DNA of 64,000 nucleotides from an uncultured Geobacteraceae bacterium (GTDB taxonomy: Bacteria; Desulfobacterota; Desulfuromonadia; Geobacterales; Pseudopelobacteraceae): NCBI GenBank assembly GCA_903901875.1, contig CAIUSO010000071.1:1-64000 (forward strand), given 5' to 3'. Shown here in pieces: positions 1-7,283 of this stretch. Made by a program: the position numbers and the translations under genes. The notes under the pieces were generated by a model. It ran no database searches and was not told where the DNA came from. It worked only from the letters and a program-made list of their open reading frames with translations. Each line of letters begins with the position of its first letter. Position 1 is the first letter of the stretch.

Positions 1-191
1 AATAGAACAGGAGAGGATATCGATACTGATCCTGGATAAGATGGCATGAATTGATATTACATGCAGAAAAAGGAAAAGACCAGTGATTTTTATTTCATCT
101 GGAATAGCGTGTAGTTGAAAATGACTTTGACGTGACCCTGACAGACACCATATATTCATCCGGCATTGTACCGGAGTTGCCGTGAGCCTTG
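1..191. other. No gene recognised at the left edge
   Basis: This stretch lies downstream of mnmA, which is read leftward. I see no convincing reading frame, RNA gene or terminator with a T-run here. The ORF-track entry overlapping it is a shadow of mnmA. Confidence 0.4.
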
Positions 192-1265
192 TCACGACAA
201 AATCCACCCGCCACCCAGCACCCGCTCTTCATGGTACAGTACGGCAGCCTGTCCCGGAGTGATTGATGACTGGGGAGTGTCAAAATGTACGTCAAACCGA
301 TGATCGGAATGAATCACAACCGAGCAGGGGGCAGGGGTATGGCGATAGCGTATTCGGCATGAAGCCCTGAATTCTGTCTGCTTTTGGGGCTCTATCCAGG
401 TGGCGTGGCCTGCCGTCAGGGTGGTACGCGTGAGAGCTGAAGCAGCAGCGACGACAACCCGGTTGTGTGCGCTGTCAAGGGAGTGGACATGGAGCGGGTG
501 GTCCCAGGCGATTCCCAAGCCTTTGCGTTGTCCGATGGTGTACCGGTGGGTTCCCTGGTGGGTGCCGATAACGGTTCCATCACTCAGAACAATGTCACCT
601 TGTACCGATGGCACCCCATTTCGCTCCAGAAAACCTGCATAATCATTATCCGGGATAAAGCAGATTTCCTGGCTTTCATGCTTCTGGGCCACCGGAAGGG
701 CAAACGAGGTGGCAAGTTCACGGACACGCTTCTTGGTGAGAGCACCGACCGGAAAGATGATCCGTGATAACTGCTGTTGGGTGAGGGTGAAGAGGAAGTA
801 TGACTGGTCTTTGGACGGGTCGTTGCCCATTCTGAGCTGATACTGACCCGGTGTGGTTTCTTCTGTTTGAACATAATGTCCGGTGGCCAGCAGTGCTGCG
901 CCAAATTGCTGTTGCGCACGTCGTAACAGCAGATCAAACTTGATCCGTTCATTACAGCGGATACAGGGATTTGGAGTACGTCCGGCGGCGTATTCGGATA
1001 TGAAATTATCAATCACAACCTGCGCGAATTCGGCACGCATATCGATGACTTCAAAGGGGATGCCGAGCTTTTTGGCAACCCGGCCTGCATCGAGAACATC
1101 GTCCAGCGAGCAGCAGGTTTTTGAACGACAGGAGGCGTCTTTTGCAATCGGGTCATACAGTTGCAGGGATACGCCGATTACATCGTATCCCTGCTCTTTC
1201 AGCAGGGCGGCGCTGACTGAAGAGTCAACGCCGCCACTCATGGCAATTACTACTCGTGTGCTCAC
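192..1265 (-). CDS. mnmA: tRNA-specific 2-thiouridylase MnmA
   Basis: MnmA thiolates U34 of the tRNAs for Lys, Glu and Gln, taking persulfide sulfur passed from a cysteine desulfurase, often through TusA-type carriers. The protein is 357 aa, normal for the family. The N-terminus carries the PP-loop AMSGGVDSSV (residues 8-17). Two cysteines expected for catalysis are visible: one in the NPCIRCNERIKF segment and one in SQEICFIPDND. The gene is the last of the sir-tusA-sbp-mnmA unit, with only 2 bp between it and sbp, so it is probably co-transcribed with sulfate and sulfite assimilation genes. The family call is firm; the sulfur donor is inferred from context. Confidence 0.95.
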   Translation of the reverse strand: MSTRVVIAMSGGVDSSVSAALLKEQGYDVIGVSLQLYDPIAKDASCRSKTCCSLDDVLDAGRVAKKLGIPFEVIDMRAEFAQVVIDNFISEYAAGRTPNPCIRCNERIKFDLLLRRAQQQFGAALLATGHYVQTEETTPGQYQLRMGNDPSKDQSYFLFTLTQQQLSRIIFPVGALTKKRVRELATSFALPVAQKHESQEICFIPDNDYAGFLERNGVPSVQGDIVLSDGTVIGTHQGTHRYTIGQRKGLGIAWDHPLHVHSLDSAHNRVVVAAASALTRTTLTAGHATWIEPQKQTEFRASCRIRYRHTPAPCSVVIHSDHRFDVHFDTPQSSITPGQAAVLYHEERVLGGGWILS

Positions 1266-1267
1266 AA

Positions 1268-2272
1268 TTATCTCTTCTGAGGAGCGTAAATCTGATCAAA
1301 GGTGCCGCCGTCGGAAAAGTGGGTCTTCTGTGCTTTTTGCCATCCGCCGAACACTTTGTCGATGGTGTAGAGTTTCACTTTTGCCAGTTTGGTCGGTATT
1401 TTGGTGTTAATGGGACGGTAGTAATGTTTGGCGGCTATCTTCTGACCTTCGTCGGTGTAGAGATAATTGAGGTACGCTTCGGCCACTTTACGGGTTCCCC
1501 GTCTGTCGGCAACCTTATCTACCACGGTTACCGGAGGCTCTGCCAGGATGCTTTCCGACGGTGTCACAACTTCGAATTTATCCGGTCCCAGTTCGTTGAT
1601 GGCCAGAAATGCCTCATTTTCCCAGGCGAGCAGCACATCGCCCAAGCCCCGTTGGACAAAGGTGTTGGTGGCACCACGGGCACCGGAATCAAGCACCGGT
1701 ACATTCTTCAGCAGCTTACCGACAAACTCCTTGGCTTTGGCCTCGTTACCACCCGGTTGATGGAGTGCATACGCCCATGCGGCAAGATAGTTCCAGCGGG
1801 CTCCACCCGATGTTTTCGGGTTAGGGGTAATGACCGAAACACCCGGTTTGATCAGGTCGTCCCAGTTTTTGATTTTTTTCGGATTACCTTTTCTGACCAG
1901 AAACACAATGGTTGAGGTGTAGGGGGAGCTGTTGTGTGTCAGCCGCTTTTGCCAGTCAGGTTTGATAAGCCCCTTTTCCGCAATTGCGTCAATATCGTAG
2001 GCAAGAGCCAACGTCACAACATCGGCTTCCAGACCGTCGATAACTCCCCGTGCCTGCTTGCCGGAACCGCCGTGGGATTGCTTTATGGTAACCTTGTCGC
2101 CGGTTTTCTGCTCCCACACTTTTGCAAACGAGCTGTTGATGTCAGTATAGAGCTCACGGGTCGGGTCATAGGAAACGTTCAGCAGGGTCACTTCTTTGGC
2201 AACTGCCGCAGAAGTTGTGGAAACAGCCAATACGGCTGCAATGAGGAAGGTGGCAATGGAACTCGTTTTCAT
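1268..2272 (-). CDS. sbp: Periplasmic sulfate-binding protein
   Basis: This is the solute-binding component of a sulfate/thiosulfate ABC importer. A Sec signal peptide is visible (MKTSS then a hydrophobic run ending TSAAVAK, about residues 1-26), followed by the family sequence [13 protein letters not shown] and the segment [20 protein letters not shown] that shapes the oxyanion pocket. It is 334 aa, the usual length. No permease or ATPase gene (cysT, cysW, cysA) is in this window, so the binding protein is separated from its transporter. It sits between tusA and mnmA in one transcription unit, with a good ribosome site (AAAAGGAG). Confidence 0.93.
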   Translation of the reverse strand: MKTSSIATFLIAAVLAVSTTSAAVAKEVTLLNVSYDPTRELYTDINSSFAKVWEQKTGDKVTIKQSHGGSGKQARGVIDGLEADVVTLALAYDIDAIAEKGLIKPDWQKRLTHNSSPYTSTIVFLVRKGNPKKIKNWDDLIKPGVSVITPNPKTSGGARWNYLAAWAYALHQPGGNEAKAKEFVGKLLKNVPVLDSGARGATNTFVQRGLGDVLLAWENEAFLAINELGPDKFEVVTPSESILAEPPVTVVDKVADRRGTRKVAEAYLNYLYTDEGQKIAAKHYYRPINTKIPTKLAKVKLYTIDKVFGGWQKAQKTHFSDGGTFDQIYAPQKR

Positions 2273-2325
2273 TTTAAACTCCTTTTAACTATATATTTTG
2301 TAGATAATTAGTGTGAAAAAATAAC

Positions 2326-2553
2326 TTATTCATCCTGCTTTTCAATATCAAGAACATAGTGTCCTTCTTCGGCCTGTTTCAGTGCCAGCAGTTTGTGGCC
2401 ATCGGCTTTGAGGCTGCGGGGAACGTTTTTAACCGGTTCGCCATCGTCAAGCAGGATACGGGCAGTGGCTCCGTTGTCAAGATCTTCCAGGGCCAACTTT
2501 GCTTTGACAAAATTGGTGGGACAACTGACGCCACGCAGATCAATCAGCTGCAT
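2326..2553 (-). CDS. TusA-family sulfur carrier protein (first copy)
   Basis: A 75-aa sulfurtransferase of the TusA/SirA fold that carries a persulfide on one cysteine. The signature DLRGVSCPTNFVKAKLALE shows the Cys-Pro motif near residue 11 followed by the first helix. It lies directly downstream of the sulfite reductase gene (18 bp gap) and upstream of sbp, and it resembles the second TusA-like protein at 10720 in the CP..FVKAKL segment. A plausible role is passing sulfur from reduction or cysteine desulfuration towards mnmA or the HcyS carrier. The partner is inferred, not seen. Confidence 0.88.
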   Translation of the reverse strand: MQLIDLRGVSCPTNFVKAKLALEDLDNGATARILLDDGEPVKNVPRSLKADGHKLLALKQAEEGHYVLDIEKQDE

Positions 2554-2571
2554 GAAGTTCTCCTTTCTTCG

Positions 2572-3516
2572 TTATTTTCCGACCTGAGTTTCAATAACCT
2601 GGGGTGCAATGGTGTGTGAAACGATATATTCGGGAAACTGATCCCGAAGGTGGTTCAACAGCTCAGCAGCACCTTCCCTGATAATGGTGTCCCCCAATCT
2701 GATGCGCCCCAGTCCTTCCGCCTTGAGTTTATACCATTCCAGCACCGAGGCAATAAAGGCAACCACCTGATCTTCGGGGAGGAACGTTGCGAACAGGGTG
2801 CCAACCAGAGGACTTCGACCCCATTTGCCACCGATGCGCACCGTATAGCCACGTCTTTTTTCACTCCAGGCACCGGTGGGGCAGACTTTGACGCAATCAC
2901 CGCACCAGATACAGGGATCATTGTTAAACACGGGCTTATTGTCATCACCGGTAACAAGTGCTTTGGGAACACAGTTTTTCGTGCAGAGACCACAGCTGAT
3001 ACAGGCATCCGTGTCGAACTGTGGATAGATGGCACCCTGAAAACCGATATCGTTGGTTGCCGACTTGGGACAGTCAAAGGGACACCCGGCAAAAGCAACT
3101 TTAAATTTGTGATGTCCGGTCGGGGTGCCAAACAGTTTGTCGTCAACTTCCAACGCTGATTTCTGGGTATCAACCAGACCATTGGGGTTATATTCACAGC
3201 CGCCACACGCCACCGGCACCCGGACCCTGGCACCGCACGAGGCGACCTTCTGGCTTTTTTCTCCCAGCTCTTCGACTACCGCATCGAAATCCTTATAGTT
3301 GATATTAATCAACTCAATGGACTGACGTACCGAAAGATGAACAAATTCGCCACCGAATTTTTCGGCAACCTCGGCTATTTTCTTCAGCCGGGGTACGCTC
3401 ATTCTGCCGCCGGGAACGCGGAGACGCACGGTGAAAAGATCCTTGCCCCGCTCCTTGATGAAACCGCCCGCTTTCAGATTATTCAAGTCAAGTTTTGTCT
3501 GTTTTTCTTCGGACAT
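2572..3516 (-). CDS. Siroheme sulfite reductase, AsrC/Dsr-like, with ferredoxin domain
   Basis: Reduces sulfite to sulfide in the cytoplasm. The 314-aa protein starts with a nitrite/sulfite reductase ferredoxin-like half domain (residues about 15-85). The siroheme-[4Fe-4S] cysteines follow in RVPVACGGCEYNP and AGCPFDCPKS. An inserted 2x[4Fe-4S] ferredoxin has CISCGLCTKNCVP and CIWCGDCVKVCPTG, and the C-terminal half domain closes the protein. The single-subunit arrangement resembles the small assimilatory enzymes of deltaproteobacteria and clostridia rather than DsrAB. It is the first gene of its unit, behind a promoter with an upstream A/T box. Its sulfide probably feeds the HcyS thiocarboxylate pathway next door, as in the Wolinella hcy cluster, which also includes sir. 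Confidence 0.9.
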   Translation of the reverse strand: MSEEKQTKLDLNNLKAGGFIKERGKDLFTVRLRVPGGRMSVPRLKKIAEVAEKFGGEFVHLSVRQSIELININYKDFDAVVEELGEKSQKVASCGARVRVPVACGGCEYNPNGLVDTQKSALEVDDKLFGTPTGHHKFKVAFAGCPFDCPKSATNDIGFQGAIYPQFDTDACISCGLCTKNCVPKALVTGDDNKPVFNNDPCIWCGDCVKVCPTGAWSEKRRGYTVRIGGKWGRSPLVGTLFATFLPEDQVVAFIASVLEWYKLKAEGLGRIRLGDTIIREGAAELLNHLRDQFPEYIVSHTIAPQVIETQVGK

Positions 3517-3545
3517 GTATCGGCTCCAGAGTAAGGTTAATCACT

Positions 3546-3604
3546 GTAATATCAGAAATGAATTACTTTGTCCAGATATAAAATATATATCTATAGGTTT
3601 ACTA
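3546..3604 (-). promoter_or_regulatory. Promoter and sulfur box of sir-tusA-sbp-mnmA
   Basis: On the minus strand a -35 TGGACA (3569-3574) and -10 TATTAC (3546-3551) are separated by 17 bp. The 17-mer TAGTAAACCTATAGATA (3588-3604) ends 13 bp upstream of the -35. It matches the boxes before metY and dsrE at 13 of 17 positions and sits at the same distance. The position suggests an activator site. The box overlaps the stop codon of hcyD. Confidence 0.6.
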
Positions 3605-4003
3605 TAGTATATATTCGATGGTTTCGGGTTCAACGGTTCCCGAGCTGATCTTAAAGGATTTGACCACCGGGCTGGCGGGATCGGCCAGGGAAATGATCAG
3701 ATACGAGACATCGGGGGTCAGGGCGAGTTTGATGTCCTCTTCAGATGGCCGTGCCGGGGTTTCCGGATGGGAATGATAGATGGCGACCATCGCAAGTCCC
3801 TTGCTCCGCAGCTGCTTGATGACGGCAAACTGCTCACGGGGCTCCATCATGAAATGCTCATTGCTGGCATCGGTATTGGTCATGGGAAAAAACTCGGTGA
3901 CCGTATCCTCGGTTCCACCAAGAATTCCGCATACCTCCAACGGAAAGCCCTCATTGGCGTGGGTGACCATGGCAGCACGTATCGAGTGGGGTATCCGTAT
4001 CAT
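3602..4003 (-). CDS. hcyD: JAMM metalloprotease of the HcyD/Mec+ type
   Basis: A 133-aa Mov34/MPN protein. The JAMM zinc site is complete: a glutamate in FPLEVCGILGG near residue 23, then YHSHPETPARPSEED. Proteins of this family trim residues from the C-terminus of small sulfur carriers so that a Gly-Gly end is exposed. Here the carrier encoded two genes upstream ends GGGH, exactly the kind of blocked tail that needs trimming. It starts 1 bp after the hcyF stop and shares the metY-hcyS-hcyF-hcyD unit. In Wolinella succinogenes the equivalent enzyme acts in thiocarboxylate-dependent methionine synthesis. Confidence 0.85.
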   Translation of the reverse strand: MIRIPHSIRAAMVTHANEGFPLEVCGILGGTEDTVTEFFPMTNTDASNEHFMMEPREQFAVIKQLRSKGLAMVAIYHSHPETPARPSEEDIKLALTPDVSYLIISLADPASPVVKSFKISSGTVEPETIEYIL

Positions 4004-4004
4004 G

Positions 4005-4817
4005 CTACGGCTCCTTGAGGTCGCAGACGGTCATGGCGTCAAGTTCGTCCACCGCTTCGGTGATGGTGGGATTGTCACCGCACACCGGACAGGAAGCGTT
4101 TCGTTTAATCGGAATTTCCCGAAATTTCATTCGGAGTGCGCTGTAGGTCAGCAGTCGATTGGTGAGCGGATCGCCAATTCCCAGCAGATATTTGATCGCT
4201 TCGGTGGCCTGCAGTGTGCCGATTATGCCAGGAAGTACGCCGATAACACCGGCCTGGGAGCAGGTGGGGATGGCATCCTTTGGCGGTGGTTCGGGAAAAA
4301 TGCAGCGGTAGCAGGCCGACTCTTTTGGCTTGACGGTAATGGTCTGACCGTCGAACTGGAGGATTCCACCGTGGGAATACGGTTTTCCGGCCAGCACACA
4401 GGCGTCGTTGATGAGAAATTTGGCGGCAAAATTGTCGGTTCCGTCAATGATAAAGTCATAATCGGCAATTATCCGGTTGATGTTTGCCGCTGAAATCCAC
4501 TCTTTGTAGGTATGCACCTTCACATCAGGGTTGATTGCTTCCATCTTTTGCCGGGCCGATTCAACCTTCGGTTTGCCCACATCGGGGGTAAAGTGGATCA
4601 CCTGGCGCTGCAGGTTGGACAGGTCCACATCGTCGGCATCGGCGATACCGATGGTGCCGACACCGGCTGCCGCCAGATAGAGGGCAATCGGTGCGCCGAG
4701 GCCGCCGGCACCGATTATCAACACGCGCCCGTCAAAAAGTTTTTGCTGCCCTTTGCCGCCAACCTCTTTCAGGATGATATGACGTGAATACCGTTCAATC
4801 TGCTCATCGGTCAGCAT
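4005..4817 (-). CDS. hcyF: E1-like carrier-activating enzyme of the HcyF/MoeB/ThiF type
   Basis: Adenylates the C-terminal glycine of a ubiquitin-like sulfur carrier so it can be converted to a thiocarboxylate. The ATP site IIGAGGLGAPIALYL, the DLSNLQRQ segment, a cysteine in AIPTCSQAGVIG, and two zinc CxxC pairs (CYRC and CPVC) are all present. I use the ATG at 4817 (MLTDEQIERYSRHI, 270 aa). It matches the family N-terminus, follows the hcyS stop by 1 bp and has GGAGGG as ribosome site. The longer ORF of 305 aa would overlap hcyS by about 100 bp. The genomic partners make HcyF more likely than ThiF or MoeB. Confidence 0.88.
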   Translation of the reverse strand: MLTDEQIERYSRHIILKEVGGKGQQKLFDGRVLIIGAGGLGAPIALYLAAAGVGTIGIADADDVDLSNLQRQVIHFTPDVGKPKVESARQKMEAINPDVKVHTYKEWISAANINRIIADYDFIIDGTDNFAAKFLINDACVLAGKPYSHGGILQFDGQTITVKPKESACYRCIFPEPPPKDAIPTCSQAGVIGVLPGIIGTLQATEAIKYLLGIGDPLTNRLLTYSALRMKFREIPIKRNASCPVCGDNPTITEAVDELDAMTVCDLKEP

Positions 4818-4818
4818 A

Positions 4819-5031
4819 TCAGTGCCCTCCGCCCATGAAATAGAGGAATTCAATAACATCTCCTTCTTTGACCGGAGTTCCGGTAAAGGCGTCACGATCA
4901 AGGACATCGCCGTTGAACTCAACAGTGACGTAGAGGCGTTGGGAAACGTTCAATTCTTCGAGGAGAGAGTCGATGGTGCGTGCCGGATTTTCCGGCAGAG
5001 TGGTTTCTTTTCCATTAACAGTAATAATCAT
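4819..5031 (-). CDS. hcyS: Ubiquitin-like sulfur carrier HcyS (ThiS/MoaD fold)
   Basis: A 70-aa beta-grasp carrier. The sequence MIITVNGKETTLPE and the segment VKEGDVIEFLYFMGGGH are typical of ThiS, but the chain ends in GGGH instead of a free Gly-Gly. The terminal histidine would have to be removed before adenylation, which fits the JAMM protease in the same unit. Its thiocarboxylate form would hand sulfur to O-acetylhomoserine on MetY. It lies 14 bp downstream of metY and 1 bp upstream of hcyF. Confidence 0.87.
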   Translation of the reverse strand: MIITVNGKETTLPENPARTIDSLLEELNVSQRLYVTVEFNGDVLDRDAFTGTPVKEGDVIEFLYFMGGGH

Positions 5032-5045
5032 GGCTGATCTCCGTA

Positions 5046-6290
5046 TCAGATGGCGTCAAGTGCCTGTGTGAAATCTTCAATAATGTCTGAAATGTCTTCG
5101 ATGCCGACGGAAACACGTATGGTATCTTCCGTGACTCCCATCAGCTCTTTTTCATCGCTCTTGTAGTCGGCACAGATGGTGCTGGCCGGGTGAATAACCA
5201 GGGTTTTTGCATCACCGATGTTGGCGAGATTTTTAGCCAGCGTGAGGCCGTTGATAACTTTGAAAGCGGAAGGTTTGTCACCGGTTCCGAAGGTCAACAG
5301 CCCGCCGAAACGGCCGCCGTACAGTTTACGGGCAATTGCATGCTGGGGTGAATCCTCCAGGCCCGGATAACGTACCCATGAAACCTTTGGATGATTAGCA
5401 AGAAAACGGGCCAGTGTCAATGCGCTGGAACAGTGCCGGTCCATCCTGAGGGCCAGGGTTTGGACACCTTCCGTCAGCAGATAGGAGTTAAATGGCGACG
5501 GGCAGGCACCGAAATCTTTATGAACGAGTTTTCTTACCCGGGCAGTGAAGGCAAAGGAACGATATTTTTTGTAAAAGGATTCAAAGTGGGGAAATTTCGG
5601 GCTGTTCCAGTTGAACACTCCCCGGTCAATAATGACTCCGCCGATGGTCGTGCCGGTGCCATTAATGTACTTGCTGGTGGAATAGGCGAGTATATCCGCT
5701 CCGATTGAAGCACCGCTGGCCAGGTAGGGTGTGGACACGGTTGTGTCAACCATGATAGGCACCCCCGCTTCATGGGCGATACGGGCCAGTTCTGGAATGT
5801 CAGGCACGTCAAGCTTGGGGTTGCCGATCGTTTCCACGAAGAGCAGGCGGGTACGCTCATTAAAAGCGTTCTTTACCGCGTCCAAGTCGAGGGGATCAAC
5901 AAACGTGGCAGTGATGCCATAATTGGAGAGCGTGTCACGGAACAGTGAAAAGGTGCCGCCGAACAGTGACGATGATGAAAGAATCTCATCACCGGCACGA
6001 AGTATGGTCAGTACTGCGGTGGTTATGGCTGCCATGCCGGAAGCGGTGACTATGGCAGTGCCGCCCCCCTCCAGCAGGGCAAGACGGCGCTCCAGTGATT
6101 CGCTGGTCGGGTTGCCAATGCGGGTATATACTGATCCCACCGCTCTCCCGCGAAACACGTCTTCCAACGCTTCAGCGGTGTCATAGGCAAAAGAGCTTGA
6201 CTGCACGATGGGCACAGAGGTTGCCCCGGACGGTCCTGGTTCCAGGCCACCATGCACAAGCAATGAGTCGAAGCGGAGAGACTTTTCCAT
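5046..6290 (-). CDS. metY: O-acetylhomoserine sulfhydrylase (MetY type)
   Basis: A 414-aa PLP enzyme of the Cys/Met metabolism family. The PLP lysine is in AYSTSKYINGTGTT (near residue 205) and the family start FDSLLVHGG is clear. MetY makes homocysteine from O-acetylhomoserine and sulfide or, in the Wolinella pathway, from a HcyS-thiocarboxylate. The linkage to hcyS, hcyF and hcyD in that exact order supports the protein-bound sulfur route. It is the first gene after a promoter with an upstream A/T box. A cystathionine gamma-lyase role is less likely given length and neighbours. Confidence 0.9.
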   Translation of the reverse strand: MEKSLRFDSLLVHGGLEPGPSGATSVPIVQSSSFAYDTAEALEDVFRGRAVGSVYTRIGNPTSESLERRLALLEGGGTAIVTASGMAAITTAVLTILRAGDEILSSSSLFGGTFSLFRDTLSNYGITATFVDPLDLDAVKNAFNERTRLLFVETIGNPKLDVPDIPELARIAHEAGVPIMVDTTVSTPYLASGASIGADILAYSTSKYINGTGTTIGGVIIDRGVFNWNSPKFPHFESFYKKYRSFAFTARVRKLVHKDFGACPSPFNSYLLTEGVQTLALRMDRHCSSALTLARFLANHPKVSWVRYPGLEDSPQHAIARKLYGGRFGGLLTFGTGDKPSAFKVINGLTLAKNLANIGDAKTLVIHPASTICADYKSDEKELMGVTEDTIRVSVGIEDISDIIEDFTQALDAI

Positions 6291-6338
6291 GTACCCCTCT
6301 TTTGTAATAGAATCTTGACTAAAATTATCTATAAATGA

Positions 6339-6397
6339 GGAATAACAGTTCAGCTCTTGGCTGTCAAGGGCAAATTTTTATATCTCTATTTTTTATA
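6339..6397 (-). promoter_or_regulatory. Promoter and sulfur box of metY-hcySFD
   Basis: The minus strand shows -35 TTGACA (6362-6367), a 17-bp spacer and -10 TATTCC (6339-6344). The box TATAAAAAATAGAGATA (6381-6397) ends 13 bp upstream of the -35. It differs at one position from the box before dsrE. The leader to the metY start is about 40 nt. A further TTTATAGATAA motif lies downstream of the -10. Confidence 0.65.
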
Positions 6398-6402
6398 GAC
6401 AA

Positions 6403-7269
6403 TTAAATGCAGAAATCAAACTCCACGTAGTGATCCATAAATTTCCCCGGTTCGGTGGATTTTGGTTTGCCCACTACTTTGGCCGGAATGCCGGCAACCG
6501 TTGTGTGGGGTGGAACTTCGTTGAGTACAATGCTGCCGGCAGCGATCTTCGATCCATCGCCGATTTTAATATTGCCGAGGATTTTGGCGCCGGCACCGAT
6601 CAGTACCCCATTGCCAACCTTGGGGTGGCGGTCCCCCGATTGCTTGCCGGTACCACCCAGGGTGACTTCATGGAGCATTGATACGTCATCACCAACCACA
6701 GCGGTTTCGCCAATGACGACGCTGGTGCCGTGATCAATCAGAATACCTTTGCCGATACGGGCAGCAGGGTGGATATCCACGTCAAACGCTTCGGATATCC
6801 GGCTTTGCAGGTAGAACGCCAGGGAATGCCGATCCTGATGCCAGAGCCAGTGGGCCACCCGATAGGACTGGAGGGCCTGGAATCCCTTAAAGTTCAGGTA
6901 GGGAAGGGCGAGGCTCCGGGCGGCGGGGTCACGTTCAACCACTGCAGAGAGGTCGCGGCGGACCGCTTCGCGGATATCAGCCGAAGCGGTCAGTGCCTCA
7001 TGGAATATGTCCCGCAGTGACGTGGTTGTCAGGTAGGGTGAAGCAAGTTTACCGGCCAGAAAGTAAGAGATTGATCCTTCCAGTGTGGCATGCTTAAGGA
7101 CTGTGTCGTGCAGATACCCGGCCAATATCGGTTCGGCCTTGGCATTCATGAATACATCCTGACGCAGGCGGGTCCAGATTGGGTCGCTCTGTTCCGGTTT
7201 GTCCCGGTAGACATTCCGCTCCTGATGAATACCGGTCAGGGTCACTTTTTTTGCATATTCCGGGGTCAT
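6403..7269 (-). CDS. cysE: Serine O-acetyltransferase CysE
   Basis: Makes O-acetylserine for cysteine synthesis. The 288-aa protein has an N-terminal helical domain and a C-terminal left-handed beta helix with hexapeptides (RIGKGILIDHGTSVVIGETA, then GNVLIGAG-like repeats and SIVLNEVPPHTTVAGIPAKV). The chain ends DFCI; a C-terminal isoleucine is the residue that CysE uses to dock into the CysK active site. It follows the desulfurase gene by 14 bp and is last in the dsrE-tusA-encapsulin-desulfurase unit, linking cysteine supply with a compartment that consumes cysteine. cysE genes are common next to desulfurase encapsulins. Confidence 0.93.
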   Translation of the reverse strand: MTPEYAKKVTLTGIHQERNVYRDKPEQSDPIWTRLRQDVFMNAKAEPILAGYLHDTVLKHATLEGSISYFLAGKLASPYLTTTSLRDIFHEALTASADIREAVRRDLSAVVERDPAARSLALPYLNFKGFQALQSYRVAHWLWHQDRHSLAFYLQSRISEAFDVDIHPAARIGKGILIDHGTSVVIGETAVVGDDVSMLHEVTLGGTGKQSGDRHPKVGNGVLIGAGAKILGNIKIGDGSKIAAGSIVLNEVPPHTTVAGIPAKVVGKPKSTEPGKFMDHYVEFDFCI

Positions 7270-7283
7270 GGTTCCACCTCTCT

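Noticed and set aside
584-1410. Long ORFs antisense to or out of frame with mnmA
   Set aside because: They are shadows; mnmA explains the region with a complete PP-loop protein of normal length, and the alternatives have low-complexity, Ser/Arg-rich translations.
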